DNA from: an uncultured Saprospirales bacterium
Lineage (GTDB): Bacteria > Bacteroidota > Bacteroidia > Chitinophagales > Saprospiraceae
NCBI GenBank assembly: GCA_937864265.1
Contig: CALMIR010000167.1
Span: 62,001-126,000, forward strand
DNA length: 64,000 nucleotides
Direction of reading: 5' to 3'
Shown here piece by piece: positions 44,238 through 55,000 of the stretch. The position numbers and the translations under genes are program-made. The notes under the pieces were generated by a model. The model was not told where the DNA came from. It made no database searches and worked only from the letters and a program-made list of their open reading frames with translations. Positions within the stretch are counted from its first letter, which is position 1. Every line of letters starts with the position of its first letter.

Positions 44238-46205
44238 ATGAATGCGCTATTCACTACAAGCAAAGCTTTAGTCATTGGTATTGTATTAATTTCAAGCTTT
44301 TCCTCATCCACTTCTGCTCAAATCACCTTGCCGCAATTTTTTTCTGATCACATGGTCGTGCAAAGGCAAAGACCCATCAGGGTATGGGGTATGGGCAACC
44401 CGGGTGAAATGATCCGGATACAACTGCACAATAGGGTAACGGTCACTTTTGTTGCTCCAGATGGTCGTTGGATCGGCACCCTGTCAACACTAGAAGCAGG
44501 CGGGCCTTATGAAATGAGCATTCGCTCTGTTAGCGATACTGTCAATATACAGGATGTGATGGTAGGTGATGTGTGGTTTTGTGCCGGGCAATCCAACATG
44601 GAATGGCCGCTGAAAAACTCCGAAGGTGGCAATGCCGCAGCTGCGGAAGCTGATTTTCCCAATATCCGTTTCTTTGAAGTGCCTAAAAAAATGGCTACGC
44701 AACCCCAAACAGATGTTGCAGCTACGCCCTGGAAGCTTTGTACGCCATCAACTGCACCCGACTTTTCTGCGATCGCCTTTTATTATGGAAAAGAACTGCA
44801 TGAAAACTTTGATGTACCCATTGGTTTAATCGAAGCGACTTGGGGCGGTTCTAAAATCAACACCTGGATGAGTGGGCCCTCTTTGTTAGACGATCCTAAC
44901 TTTGGCCCCGTCGTTGCGGGTTTGGGCGCACTTGATTTGGATGAAATACAAAATGATATAACAAATGCTATTACCGAATGGGAAAACAGCATTGATGATT
45001 TTGACCTGGGTTTGCAGCAATCCTGGCATTTGGATGCCGTGGACTGGGCATCCTGGCCGGAGATGCTCATTCCGCGCGTTTGGGAATCCGGTGGTTTATC
45101 CAATGTGGATGGTGTTGTTTGGTTTAAAAAATCTTTTACCCTTAGCGCTGGCCAACTGGGAAATGATATTTTGCTGTCATTGGGGAAAATAGACAACAGC
45201 GATGAGACGTACATCAACGGCCAATTGGTCGGCCAAACGGCGCTTGATCCTGGGCTAAATAGAACATATACCATTCCCGTCGAATACCTTCAAGCTGGTC
45301 AAAATACGATAACCATACGGGTAACCGATTACTCTTATGTCGGCGGCCTTTTAGGAGATGCCTCACGTATGTACCTGCAAGGCCAAGGATGGCAAATCCC
45401 TTTATCAGGATATTGGCGCTACCAACTCGGCACGGTAAACCTGCCTGCTCGCCCCGCAGAATTATCCCCCAACAGTTATCCTTGTTTGTTGTTCAATGGG
45501 ATGATCAGCCCGTTTCTGAGGCTGGGAATCAAGGGTGTGATTTGGTATCATGGGGAGAGTGATACAGATAGCCCCTATTATTACCGCAATTACTTTAGGA
45601 AATTGATCATCAATTGGCGGCAAATGTGGTTATTGGGCGATTACCCGTTTTTATTTGCCCAATTGCCTAATTTCCGCACGCCGCCCGTTCAACCTGCTGA
45701 TAGTGGTTGGGCTACCTTGCGCGAATCACAAGCCAGTACGCTAAGTTTACCCAAAACAGGCATGGCAGTCACCATCGACTTAGGTGACCCGGTCAGCATA
45801 CACCCCATAAGAAAAAAAGAAGTAGCTGAGCGTTTGTTTAATGCTGCTGGAAAAACGGCTTACAACCAGAATCAAGCCCCTCAGAGTCCGAGCTATCAAT
45901 CGGCTACCATTCAATCGGGAGAGATCATCATTACGTTTTCCAATACGGGCACTGGTCTTCAGAGTTTATCTGGCGATGGCTTTTTGCGCGGATTTGCGAT
46001 TGCTGGCGATAATGGCCAATTTGTCTGGGCGCAGGCAACAATTAGAAATGCCAATCAGGTAACGGTTTTTAACCATACCGTACCCAATCCGAAATACGTG
46101 CGCTATGCTTGGTCGGATAATCCGGGGCCATTGGATTTGGTTAATCAGGCCGGACTCCCCGCAGCCCCGTTCAGGACCGATTTTTTGCTTTTGCCTTGGC
46201 AATAA
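44238..46205 (+). CDS. Secreted sialate O-acetylesterase-like SGNH esterase
   Basis: From ATG 44238 the product has 655 residues. The signal peptide ends TSAQ. FFSDHMVVQR and CAGQSNMEWPL mark the family, and Ser in GQSNM is the nucleophile; the Asp/His pair is in DPVSIHPIRKKEVAERL. A jelly-roll insert resembling the beta-galactosidase small domain (WFKKSFTL, YINGQLVGQT) interrupts the esterase domain, as is common in Bacteroidota members. The likely role is removing acetyl groups from sialic acids or other sugars outside the cytoplasm. Confidence 0.88.
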   Translation: MNALFTTSKALVIGIVLISSFSSSTSAQITLPQFFSDHMVVQRQRPIRVWGMGNPGEMIRIQLHNRVTVTFVAPDGRWIGTLSTLEAGGPYEMSIRSVSDTVNIQDVMVGDVWFCAGQSNMEWPLKNSEGGNAAAAEADFPNIRFFEVPKKMATQPQTDVAATPWKLCTPSTAPDFSAIAFYYGKELHENFDVPIGLIEATWGGSKINTWMSGPSLLDDPNFGPVVAGLGALDLDEIQNDITNAITEWENSIDDFDLGLQQSWHLDAVDWASWPEMLIPRVWESGGLSNVDGVVWFKKSFTLSAGQLGNDILLSLGKIDNSDETYINGQLVGQTALDPGLNRTYTIPVEYLQAGQNTITIRVTDYSYVGGLLGDASRMYLQGQGWQIPLSGYWRYQLGTVNLPARPAELSPNSYPCLLFNGMISPFLRLGIKGVIWYHGESDTDSPYYYRNYFRKLIINWRQMWLLGDYPFLFAQLPNFRTPPVQPADSGWATLRESQASTLSLPKTGMAVTIDLGDPVSIHPIRKKEVAERLFNAAGKTAYNQNQAPQSPSYQSATIQSGEIIITFSNTGTGLQSLSGDGFLRGFAIAGDNGQFVWAQATIRNANQVTVFNHTVPNPKYVRYAWSDNPGPLDLVNQAGLPAAPFRTDFLLLPWQ

Positions 46206-46338
46206 AAAGGCATGGAGAAAGCAAATTTTATTGCTGAAAAGTGAATAATCAGTTGCACTATTTTAAAAAAATGTAACTTCGCTCCTTCGGAACTGCTCTA
46301 AGATCACTAAATTGTTAATCCTGTGGACATCGATTCAT

Positions 46339-46380
46339 CTTCGTCCGAGGTGGGCTATTTATGCCACCCTACGGGCGAAG
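46339..46380 (+). repeat. Imperfect inverted repeat upstream of a TonB receptor
   Basis: CTTCGTCCGAGGTGG (46339-46353) and CCACCCTACGGGCGAAG (46364-46380) can pair over most of their length around a ten-base loop. It lies 58 bases before the ATG at 46438. It may be a leader structure or the end of the preceding transcript. The conserved boxes of a cobalamin riboswitch were looked for and not found. Confidence 0.35.
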
Positions 46381-46437
46381 GCATTGGTCTAAAAGTTTAA
46401 CTTCAATGGTCATATCAGACTATTTAACCCTGTGAGA

Positions 46438-48729
46438 ATGATGAGCAAAAATCAATTGGCATTTGCATTTTTTTTAAGCTTTCAAAGCATCTTTGCACAA
46501 AACGCCCTAGTAAAAGGGCAACTCATTGACGGCAAAACGAGCGAACCGCTGATCGGTGCTACGGTTCAGGTGAAAGAAATCGGAACCATTACGGATTTCG
46601 ACGGAAACTACCAGCTTAGCTTACCTGCCGGACAATACATCATAACGTTTCGCTACATCGGCTACGAAAGTAGTGCACAATCTATTCGCCTTCAGGCCGG
46701 ACAGGTCATGGATTTGAATCAGAGCTTGCAGGCAGAAGCTACCATTTTGGAAACGGCAACTATTACCAGCGGCAAGCATGAAAAACCCTTGAGCGAAGTA
46801 ACCGTTTCACTTGAAGTGTTGAAACCCAGTCTAATTGCCAGTACAGGCAAACTGAGTTTGGACGATGCTCTGGAAAAAATACCAGGTGTAACCATCATTG
46901 ACGGGCAAGCCAATATTCGGGGTGGCTCTGGTTATTCACAAGGTGCGGGCAGTCGGGTACTCTTGATGGTGGATGATGTTCCCATTTTACAGGCTGACGC
47001 CGGGTTTCCCAACTGGGATGATATTCCCATTGAAAACATTGCTCAGGTGGAGGTACTCAAAGGGGCGGCTTCCGCTTTATACGGCTCTTCCGCTATGAAC
47101 GGCATCATCAATGTGCGCACGGCTTATCCTACGGCAAAGCCTACTACGGAAGGAGCCGTTTACTACACGCATTTTTTTAGCCCTGCCGATTCTAGTTACA
47201 AATGGTGGGAAGGTGAGGCTGCGCCTAGGACAATGGGCGCTCAGTTGGCGCACCGCAGAAAGATGAACAAATTGGATTTGGTATTGGGTGCGTATTACGT
47301 CAACGAACAAAGCTACGAACAGGATGTCAACAAGGAATATGGTCGCTTTAACTTCAATACCCTGTACCGGGTAAGCGATAAATTCAGTTTTGGCTTGAAC
47401 GGCAATTTCAACCAGGGCACTTCTAGTTCTTTCTTCTATTGGGTGGATGCAACTACCCCTTACATCGGATTTCCAACTACATTGAGCAGCCGCAAACGCC
47501 TGCGCTACAACCTCGATCCGCACATTACCATCTACGATAAGGGTAATAACAAACACCGCCTATTAGGTCGTTTTTACAACGTCGATAACGACAACGACAA
47601 CAACCAATCCAATTTTTCCGATATGTATTACGGAGAGTACCAATTTCAGCGTCAGTTTAAAGGTGCCGACCTGATTCTGACGAGTGGAGTGGTAGCTACT
47701 TTCAGCAGTGTAGAGGCAGAACTTTATGGAGATACGACATTTAGTTCGCGCAACCTGGCCGCCTACCTACAGTTGGATCAAAAGCTTTTCGATCGACTCA
47801 ATATATCTGGAGGGTTTCGCTACGAAAATAATTTATTACAGAACCCCGGATTTGTTTATGAGCAGGGAGTCGTTTTGCCCTCCGATGAGCGCGAGTCAAA
47901 ACCGGTCTTTCGCTTGGGCTTGAATTATGAACTGGCCGACTTTACTTTTTTGCGGGCATCTTGGGGGCAAGGTTATCGTTTTCCCACAGTTGCAGAGAAG
48001 TTTATCGTTACAAATGCCGGTGTTTTCGATGTATTGCCCAATCCTGAATTGCGTTCAGAAACAGGTTGGACGGGCGAAATCGGTATCAAGCAGGGGTTTG
48101 GAGTGGGTTCATTCAAAGGCTTTTTTGATTTTGCGGCTTTTATATCTCGCTACCAAGATATGATGGAGTTCAATTTGGTTGGCGGTGATTTTAGGGCACT
48201 CAATATTGGTGATACCGAAATGCAGGGTATAGACATCAGCATCGCTGGTAAAGGATCCCTTTGGGGATTGCCAACAACCCTTTTGGCAGGTTATACCTAT
48301 GTGGATCCCCGTTTTAAGGAATTCGACAATACGCCTATTCCGGCTGGTGAAACAGGAACATTGGCACAAATCAATGCGCTGAACTCTTCTTCTGATGATA
48401 ATATTTTAAAATACCGCTCACGCCATGTTGTCAAGCTGGATATCGAAACCAGTATCAAAGACGGATTTATTGGCATAGAAGGGTTTCACAATAGCCACTT
48501 GGAAGCTATAGATGCGGCTTTTTTGCTAATCATCAAAGGATTAGGGGTGTTCAGAGAAGAAAACAACAAAGGCTTTACGGTATTGAACTTTAGGGCGGGT
48601 TATCGCTTTTCTGAGGTGGTAAAAATGTCATTGCTGCTCAATAATGCTGCAAATACGATTTACTCCGCTCGCCCTGGATTGATGGCTGCACCGCGCAACC
48701 TGACGGCAAGGGTGGATTTTAAGTTTTGA
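46438..48729 (+). CDS. TonB-dependent receptor
   Basis: From ATG 46438 the product has 763 residues. The signal peptide ends IFAQ. A carboxypeptidase-regulatory-like domain (about 22-105, VKGQLIDGKTSEPLIGATV) precedes the plug (LEKIPGVTIIDGQANIRGGSG, VEVLKGAASALYGSSAMNGIINV) and a 22-strand barrel ending in aromatic RVDFKF. No SusD partner is adjacent, so it is not a classic SusCD pair; the substrate may be a siderophore, vitamin or peptide. The GTG at 46432 is a less likely start. Confidence 0.9.
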   Translation: MMSKNQLAFAFFLSFQSIFAQNALVKGQLIDGKTSEPLIGATVQVKEIGTITDFDGNYQLSLPAGQYIITFRYIGYESSAQSIRLQAGQVMDLNQSLQAEATILETATITSGKHEKPLSEVTVSLEVLKPSLIASTGKLSLDDALEKIPGVTIIDGQANIRGGSGYSQGAGSRVLLMVDDVPILQADAGFPNWDDIPIENIAQVEVLKGAASALYGSSAMNGIINVRTAYPTAKPTTEGAVYYTHFFSPADSSYKWWEGEAAPRTMGAQLAHRRKMNKLDLVLGAYYVNEQSYEQDVNKEYGRFNFNTLYRVSDKFSFGLNGNFNQGTSSSFFYWVDATTPYIGFPTTLSSRKRLRYNLDPHITIYDKGNNKHRLLGRFYNVDNDNDNNQSNFSDMYYGEYQFQRQFKGADLILTSGVVATFSSVEAELYGDTTFSSRNLAAYLQLDQKLFDRLNISGGFRYENNLLQNPGFVYEQGVVLPSDERESKPVFRLGLNYELADFTFLRASWGQGYRFPTVAEKFIVTNAGVFDVLPNPELRSETGWTGEIGIKQGFGVGSFKGFFDFAAFISRYQDMMEFNLVGGDFRALNIGDTEMQGIDISIAGKGSLWGLPTTLLAGYTYVDPRFKEFDNTPIPAGETGTLAQINALNSSSDDNILKYRSRHVVKLDIETSIKDGFIGIEGFHNSHLEAIDAAFLLIIKGLGVFREENNKGFTVLNFRAGYRFSEVVKMSLLLNNAANTIYSARPGLMAAPRNLTARVDFKF

Positions 48730-48757
48730 GTTTTGTGCGCGTACTCGGCTTGTAGGG

Positions 48758-49855
48758 TTACCCATTTAATAAAACTGCTGCCCGTATCGAAGCACCGGAG
48801 TCGCCTAATCGTTGCTTCAACTCCTTGTAATCGGCTTGAATACGCTGAGCATTTTCTTGGACAAGTAGCGCGTTGAGCGCTTTGGTCAGGCTTTCTGCGT
48901 TTAAGTCGTGCTGGATCAATTCCTGAACAATTGGCCGATCCATAATCAGATTCACCAAGGATATATAGCGCACATTGACCAGCCGTTTGGCAATCCAAAA
49001 AGAGAAGGCGCTACCCCGGTAACAAACCACTTGGGGAACTTCAAATAGGGCCGTTTCCAGCGTAGCTGTACCCGATGTAACGGCAGCTATTTGAGCTTGC
49101 TGTAAAAGGCTATAAGTAAGGCCCTGAACCAGTTTGACTTGAGGATAGGATTGGATAAAATCGCGGTAAAAATCACTTGGAATAGCTGGCGCCCCGGCTA
49201 CTACAAACTGAAAATCCGGAAAATGAGGAACTACGGCTAACATGACATCCAACATGCGCTCAATTTCCTGTCGGCGGCTGCCGGGCAGTAAGGCGATAAT
49301 GGGTTTGTCGGAGAGGCCTTCCCGTTGTCGGAAGGCTTCATCGAGGGGCAAATCGGCTATGGCATCCAAGAGCGGATGGCCGACAAAGTCAGCCGGATAG
49401 CCGTATTGGGCGTAAAAATCCCGTTCAAAAGGCAAAATGACGAGCATTTGATCAACGCTTGCCTTGATGCCGTGTACCCGGCTGCTGTGCCAAGCCCATA
49501 TTTGCGGTGAAATATAGTAAACAACTTTGATCCCTTGTTTTTTGGCCCATTTGGCGATCCTCAAATTGAACCCGGGGTAGTCAATTAATACCAGTACATC
49601 TGGTTGATAAGCAACAATATCTTGTTTGCAAAAGCGGATATTGCGCAGGATGGTGGGTAGGTTTTTAAGAACCTCCACAAAGCCCATAAAAGCCAGGTCT
49701 TTGTAATGCTTGACCAAATCGCCGCCCGCTTTTTCCATCAGATCGCCGCCCCATACCCGGAACTGGTGCTGCGGGTTGATGGACTTTAAAGCTTTGATGA
49801 GGTTGGAGCCGTGCAAGTCTCCGGATGCTTCCCCGGCGATGACGTAGTATTTCAT
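48758..49855 (-). CDS. lpxB: Lipid-A-disaccharide synthase
   Basis: A GT19 glycosyltransferase joining UDP-2,3-diacylglucosamine and lipid X in lipid A biosynthesis. The 365-residue protein starts with YVIAGEASGDLHGSNL, and has FMGFVEVL, LIDYPGFNLR, YYISPQIWAW, FVGHPLLD and LLPGSRRQEIERM, all conserved. It shares a minus-strand unit with a small membrane protein and surE, a common Bacteroidota arrangement. Confidence 0.95.
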   Translation of the reverse strand: MKYYVIAGEASGDLHGSNLIKALKSINPQHQFRVWGGDLMEKAGGDLVKHYKDLAFMGFVEVLKNLPTILRNIRFCKQDIVAYQPDVLVLIDYPGFNLRIAKWAKKQGIKVVYYISPQIWAWHSSRVHGIKASVDQMLVILPFERDFYAQYGYPADFVGHPLLDAIADLPLDEAFRQREGLSDKPIIALLPGSRRQEIERMLDVMLAVVPHFPDFQFVVAGAPAIPSDFYRDFIQSYPQVKLVQGLTYSLLQQAQIAAVTSGTATLETALFEVPQVVCYRGSAFSFWIAKRLVNVRYISLVNLIMDRPIVQELIQHDLNAESLTKALNALLVQENAQRIQADYKELKQRLGDSGASIRAAVLLNG

Positions 49856-49856
49856 A

Positions 49857-50156
49857 TTAAAGAAGATCGCTGCCGAAATAAATGAGCCACAGTACCACCA
49901 AGCCTACCGTCGCAATGACGATGCCGCGCATGGATTGGGTGAAACGCCTTTTTTGAAATACATTTAGCGGTATCATATTTAGGCTGATGGCGATGACCGC
50001 AGAGGTGCGTTCGCGAAAGTTGGAAGAAAACCCCTCTGAGCTCAGCAATCCGTTATTCCCCAATTGGTTATAAAGCGTGCTAATCAGAAAAAATCCAGCT
50101 ACGGGCAGAATAATGCCAAGGGCTAGTCCTATCATCAAATTGTTTTTCGAAAACAT
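49857..50156 (-). CDS. Small membrane protein of unknown function
   Basis: A 99-residue protein with two predicted membrane helices (about residues 9-27 and 77-95) and a basic centre. It lies between surE and lpxB with gaps of ten and one bases, so it is surely co-transcribed. No family recognised; by position it may belong to envelope biogenesis. Confidence 0.75.
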   Translation of the reverse strand: MFSKNNLMIGLALGIILPVAGFFLISTLYNQLGNNGLLSSEGFSSNFRERTSAVIAISLNMIPLNVFQKRRFTQSMRGIVIATVGLVVLWLIYFGSDLL

Positions 50157-50166
50157 GCGCAGGTAG

Positions 50167-50934
50167 TTATTTTTCGAGAGATGTTAATGAGGCCAGGGCA
50201 TGATAATTGGTCAAATCGTGCATAGAAGGAACCACGGAAATATAGCCGTTTTCCAAAGCCCAAATATCAGTGTCTTCGCCCTGATCCAGATTTTCAAAAC
50301 GCCCGGTCAGCCAATAATATTTTTGCCCCCTTGGGTCGGTCGCTTCGGTAAATTCTTCCACCCAGCGCGCATCCGCCTGCCGGCAGATTTTTATGCCCTT
50401 GATTTCTTTTTCTTGCAATTTGGGCAAATTGACGTTGAGCAAGCTGCCTTTTTCCATGCCGTGTTCCAGAACATGCTCCATGATTTTGCGGACAAAGGGT
50501 TTGCTGTGCTCAAAATTGGCATCGTGCCGATAATCGAGGAGCGAAAACCCGATGGATGGAATACCTTCCAGGGAAGCCTCCATGGCGGCAGATAGGGTGC
50601 CGGAATAAATGATGTTGATGGAAGCATTAGAACCGTGATTGATCCCGGAAACGCAAAGATCAGGGCTTCGGCCTTTCAACACCACGTGTTTGGCCAATTT
50701 TACGCAATCTACCGGGGTGCCGGAGCATTCGTATGCTTCAATGTCCCCAAAAACGTCGTTGGGGTGCAGTCGGATGGGGGAACTGATGGTAATGGCATGC
50801 CCCATACCGGATTGAGGGGAATCGGGAGCGACAACAATTACTTCGCCCAAAGTTTTGGCTACTTCTACCAAAGCGCGTATCCCCGAGGCAGTGATGCCAT
50901 CGTCGTTGGCTACTAGTATGATGGGTTTTTTCAT
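50167..50934 (-). CDS. surE: 5'/3'-nucleotidase SurE
   Basis: A 255-residue survival protein with VANDDGITASGI (metal-binding Asp11-Asp12), APDSPQSGMGHAIT, GTPVDCV and SGINHGSNAS (Asn ligand). It dephosphorylates nucleoside monophosphates. First gene of the surE-(small protein)-lpxB unit. A minus-strand TATTTTTG -7-like element lies at 50957-50964. Confidence 0.95.
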   Translation of the reverse strand: MKKPIILVANDDGITASGIRALVEVAKTLGEVIVVAPDSPQSGMGHAITISSPIRLHPNDVFGDIEAYECSGTPVDCVKLAKHVVLKGRSPDLCVSGINHGSNASINIIYSGTLSAAMEASLEGIPSIGFSLLDYRHDANFEHSKPFVRKIMEHVLEHGMEKGSLLNVNLPKLQEKEIKGIKICRQADARWVEEFTEATDPRGQKYYWLTGRFENLDQGEDTDIWALENGYISVVPSMHDLTNYHALASLTSLEK

Positions 50935-51059
50935 GTATTTTTGATTTGGAGCGGCACAAAAATATTATTATTCGGTCATTTTTTAGTCAGTTACACAACC
51001 TAGCTTTTAAAAGACTGTTTAGAAGGGATGTTGAAAAATGCATAAAATTATAGTCACTT

Positions 51060-52079
51060 ATGGCAGCCACTGGAAAAAAAGGCGTTTTATTGGTTAATTT
51101 AGGAACGCCAGATGCGCCCACCCGATCGGCGGTTTATCGCTATTTGAAGCAATTCTTGCTGGATGCCCGAGTGGTGGACTATCCCTGGTTGGCGCGCAAC
51201 CTGCTGGTTCGAGGTATCATTGCACCTTTCCGTTCAGGAAAATCGGCCAAACTGTATCAGCAATTGTGGACGCCAGAAGGATCTCCGCTCAAAGTATATG
51301 GAGAACGCCTGGCCAGGGGTGTTCAGCAAGCATTAGGGGATGAATATGCTGTTGAACTGGCCATGCGTTACCAAAATCCCTCCATCGAATCGGCCATTCA
51401 GCGGCTATTAAAACAAGGTGTGGGCAGCATTACCGTTTTCCCTTTATTCCCACAATACGCTTCTGCCACTACAGGCTCCGTTCACGAAGCGGTCATGCAG
51501 GTATTATCTCAGGAAGAAAGTATTCCCGACGTACATCTGATCAATTCTTATTGTGATCATCCTGCGATGATCGATATTTTCACAGACAACGCCCGGCAAT
51601 TTGACTTAAATAGCTATGACTTTGTTTTATTCAGCTACCACGGTTTGCCTCAGCGCCAATTGCGCAAAGCCGACCGAAGTGGCAGTCATTGTTTGCAGAG
51701 GGAAGGGTGTTGCCATAATCTGGGGCAAGCCAACCAATTTTGTTATTCGGCACAATGCCAAGCTACTACACGGGCAATAGTATCCAAATTGGGTTTGGAA
51801 GCTGGAAAATATACGACTTCTTTTCAAAGCAGGTTAGGTCCCGAACTTTGGGCACAGCCTTATACGAGTACCATTTTAGAGGAGCAAGCCAGAAAAGGGG
51901 CAAAACGGATATTGGTATTCAGCCCTGCTTTTGTAGCCGATTGTTTGGAAACACTGATCGAAATCGGTCATGAATACCAGGAGGAGTTTGAAAAAATGGG
52001 CGGCGAGAAGGTCGATTTAGTACCCAGCCTCAACGATGACCCACGATGGATACAGGCGGTAGCGGCGATGCTGCGCTAA
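51060..52079 (+). CDS. hemH: Ferrochelatase
   Basis: Inserts Fe2+ into protoporphyrin IX (or coproporphyrin III). The 339-residue protein has LLVNLGTPDAP, FSYHGLPQRQ (catalytic His), FSPAFVADCLETLIEIG with its Glu, and the usual fold length. Cysteines 211, 217, 218, 228 and 233 form an internal cluster just after the catalytic histidine, a plausible [2Fe-2S] site as known for some bacterial ferrochelatases. Its last four bases overlap the convergent WG-repeat gene. Confidence 0.94.
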   Translation: MAATGKKGVLLVNLGTPDAPTRSAVYRYLKQFLLDARVVDYPWLARNLLVRGIIAPFRSGKSAKLYQQLWTPEGSPLKVYGERLARGVQQALGDEYAVELAMRYQNPSIESAIQRLLKQGVGSITVFPLFPQYASATTGSVHEAVMQVLSQEESIPDVHLINSYCDHPAMIDIFTDNARQFDLNSYDFVLFSYHGLPQRQLRKADRSGSHCLQREGCCHNLGQANQFCYSAQCQATTRAIVSKLGLEAGKYTTSFQSRLGPELWAQPYTSTILEEQARKGAKRILVFSPAFVADCLETLIEIGHEYQEEFEKMGGEKVDLVPSLNDDPRWIQAVAAMLR

Positions 52080-55000
52080 TCATTCATATCCCATACCCAT
52101 TCCCCATTTATATCAAAATAACCGATTTTATCGCCTTTTTCTACCCGGAAAAGACCCGCTCCGGCATAGCTGATGTATTCGTAATCGGGCGTAATGATGA
52201 GGTCGCCATTTAGGCTGGCCAAGCCGCTAAAGCCTTGAATACGTACCTTAGCAAAGCCATTTTTGAAAGACTCTATTTTATCGTATTTTGGGGGAATGAC
52301 CTCTATCCCTTTTCGATTGATGATGCCCCAGCGTCCGTCAATCTGTACGACAGCAACACCATATTTGAATTCGCTGGCCTCCTGATAATAGCCATTGTAC
52401 AGACTAGCCTGCTCTGTTATGTAGTAAAAACGGTATTTTTCATCCCTGACCAAACCGCGCCCTTCCTGGAAGGTAAGCAGGCGATCTAAACTAGGCTCAA
52501 TCAGCAATTTGCCTTCTTTGTCGATCAATCCAGCCTTTTTTATACCTTTATAAACCACGGCTCTTCCTTCGTTGAAATCCAGGCATTTGGAATAATCTAG
52601 TGGCACGACAGTTTGCCCTGCGTAGTCAATATAGCCGCATGTTCCGTCTTTTTGCACGGCGGCCAACCCTTCGGAAAAATTAGAAACTTTAGTATAGATA
52701 CTTGGTATAACCAACTTGCCGGTTGTATCTATGAAACCATAGCCATCTTTGTATTTGACCGCGGCCAAGCCTTCGTGAAATTCGCCAATTTCCCGAAAGG
52801 GGAGGGTAGTGATCAATTCGCCATATATGTTGAGCAAACCATAATTGACGGCATTATTGCCGTAGCTGACAATTGCCAAATCATGCTCGTTAAAAGAGCC
52901 TATGTCTGTGTATTTGGATTTGGTCAGCGTTTTTCCCGACTGGTCGATGAGGGCAAATTGATTTTCCAGTACGACCCGTGCTGCATTTTTATGAAAATCA
53001 AAAGCGCGGTCGAAGCGTGATTTGATGGCCAATTCGCCTGTTTTGTCAATATAACCCACACCCGCATCCGTGATCACCCAGGCCAGTCCATTCCTGAAAT
53101 TTCCAGCCTTCTTGTAGCGGATGGGTATTTCTATATGACCTTGCCGGTCGATATAACCCCATTCGCTGCCTAAGCGCACTGCCGTCAAACCCTCGCTAAA
53201 ATTCCTAACCTCGCGGAACCGGCAGGGGATCACCTCCAGGCCTTCATCGTTGACAAATCCCCAAAGTCCATTTTTTTGCACCGCCAAACGACCGTCGCTG
53301 AATGAGCCAATTTCGTCGTATATGGCATTGACCGTAATTTGTCCCAAGGTATCAATTAATCCATATTTGGGTTGTTCGATATATACCTTTACAATACGAT
53401 TGTCGGTGTTATCCAGAAATTGGACGCCATCATAATTACAGGGAATAACCACCTTGTTTTTCTGATTCACCATGCCCCATTTGCCATTGCACTCTACGAT
53501 GCCTACTTTGTTGATGAAATCTTTGGCGAAGGAAAATTGCGGCGTGACAACCACTTGTATATTGGTATCGATATACCCCCACTCACAATCCTGACAAGTC
53601 AGGAAGGCATCCTGTTTAAAATGCTGGTCGTAAAGGGTATAATCGACCATGGTGCTGGGCGATTCTATGTCATTGAGAAAAGAGTTCAATTTGCCTAGGG
53701 CCCTTTCCGTATTCATACTGCCAGACAGTTGACCGACAAAGCTGAATCTAGCCACACCATCTACAAAATCACCCACGTATGCTAGGTCGCGCTTCACTAC
53801 CTTCCCGATGCGGTCAATCAAACCAAAACGGCCGTTGGAAAACAAACATTTGGCCAGTGGGACGCCTTCCTGAAAACTTTCAAGGCTGATGTCCCAAAAA
53901 TCCATTTCAGTAACCAACAAGCCCAAGTCATTGTTAACCAACCCATACACCATATCGAAGCGAAAAGTAGTGCGTTCGAACTCATAGCGCCCCGATTTTT
54001 CAATACCCACTTGTGTAAAGCCCGATCCCGGAACCACTTTTACGCTGTGAAAAGCAGGCTCGATTTGCACTTCTCCATCCGACAGCCTGCGCAAACCCCA
54101 ACGGTCGTTCAAGGGGGCATAAAACCATTCGAATTGCTCGAGTTGATACTCGTTGGAATTGCTTTGGGGCACTTCTGCTTTTTTGCCCGTGATGGTAATT
54201 TTAAAGTGCTGATTGAATTGATCGCTGTTGAGAAAATGGCCTTCTTCATCAAAAGAAAGCAAGGTGAGTTGTGAACCTGAACCGCTGTAGGCTTTTGCTT
54301 GGCTGTTGTTTTGCAATTCGAGGCGATAATAGGAAGGGCTTAGTTCCAACTCGCCTTTGAAATTGATGATTCCGTAAAAGCCATCTTTTTTAACCACTGC
54401 GATTTTATCCCTAAGCGGAGAAATGTATTGGTATTCCAGCGGCAATATTTTTTTACCCCCTTTTTCTACTATCCCCCAATGTCCTTGATAATTGACTCGG
54501 AAATAATTGCCCTGGAAAGCTTGTATTTCATCAAATTGTGCTGGAAGGATCAAATTGCCACACCAATCGAGCAGGCCCATCTGGCGGTTTTTCTTAGCAA
54601 TCACATAGCGCTTGGAAAAAGGGTAATAATTGTCGAAAGAACCATCAGAAATGATTCGGGAGCAAGGAATAGAGTATATAAATTGTCCTTCGTTCAGGCT
54701 CAGCTTGATGAAATTATCGGAAATTTTGCTGAAACCCTTGTATTTGGGGGGAATGACTTCTATGCCATAAAAATTTACGGCGCCCCAGTATTGATCTTTT
54801 TTATAAAAATAGAGGCTGTCGTTGAAAAAGCGGATTTCATCAACAGCAGGTGCAATGATGGTGCGTCCTATGCTGGAAAGCAGACCCATGTGGTTGCCGC
54901 TGGAGGTAATGAAAAAATTACCCGACTCAAATTGGAGTTCGTCGTATATCGGCGGGCACAATTTTTGACCATACTTATCATTGAGCCCCCATTTGCCGTC

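Noticed and set aside
46206..46437. Cobalamin riboswitch before the TonB receptor
   Set aside because: The conserved B12-box and GCCACTG-type segments are absent.
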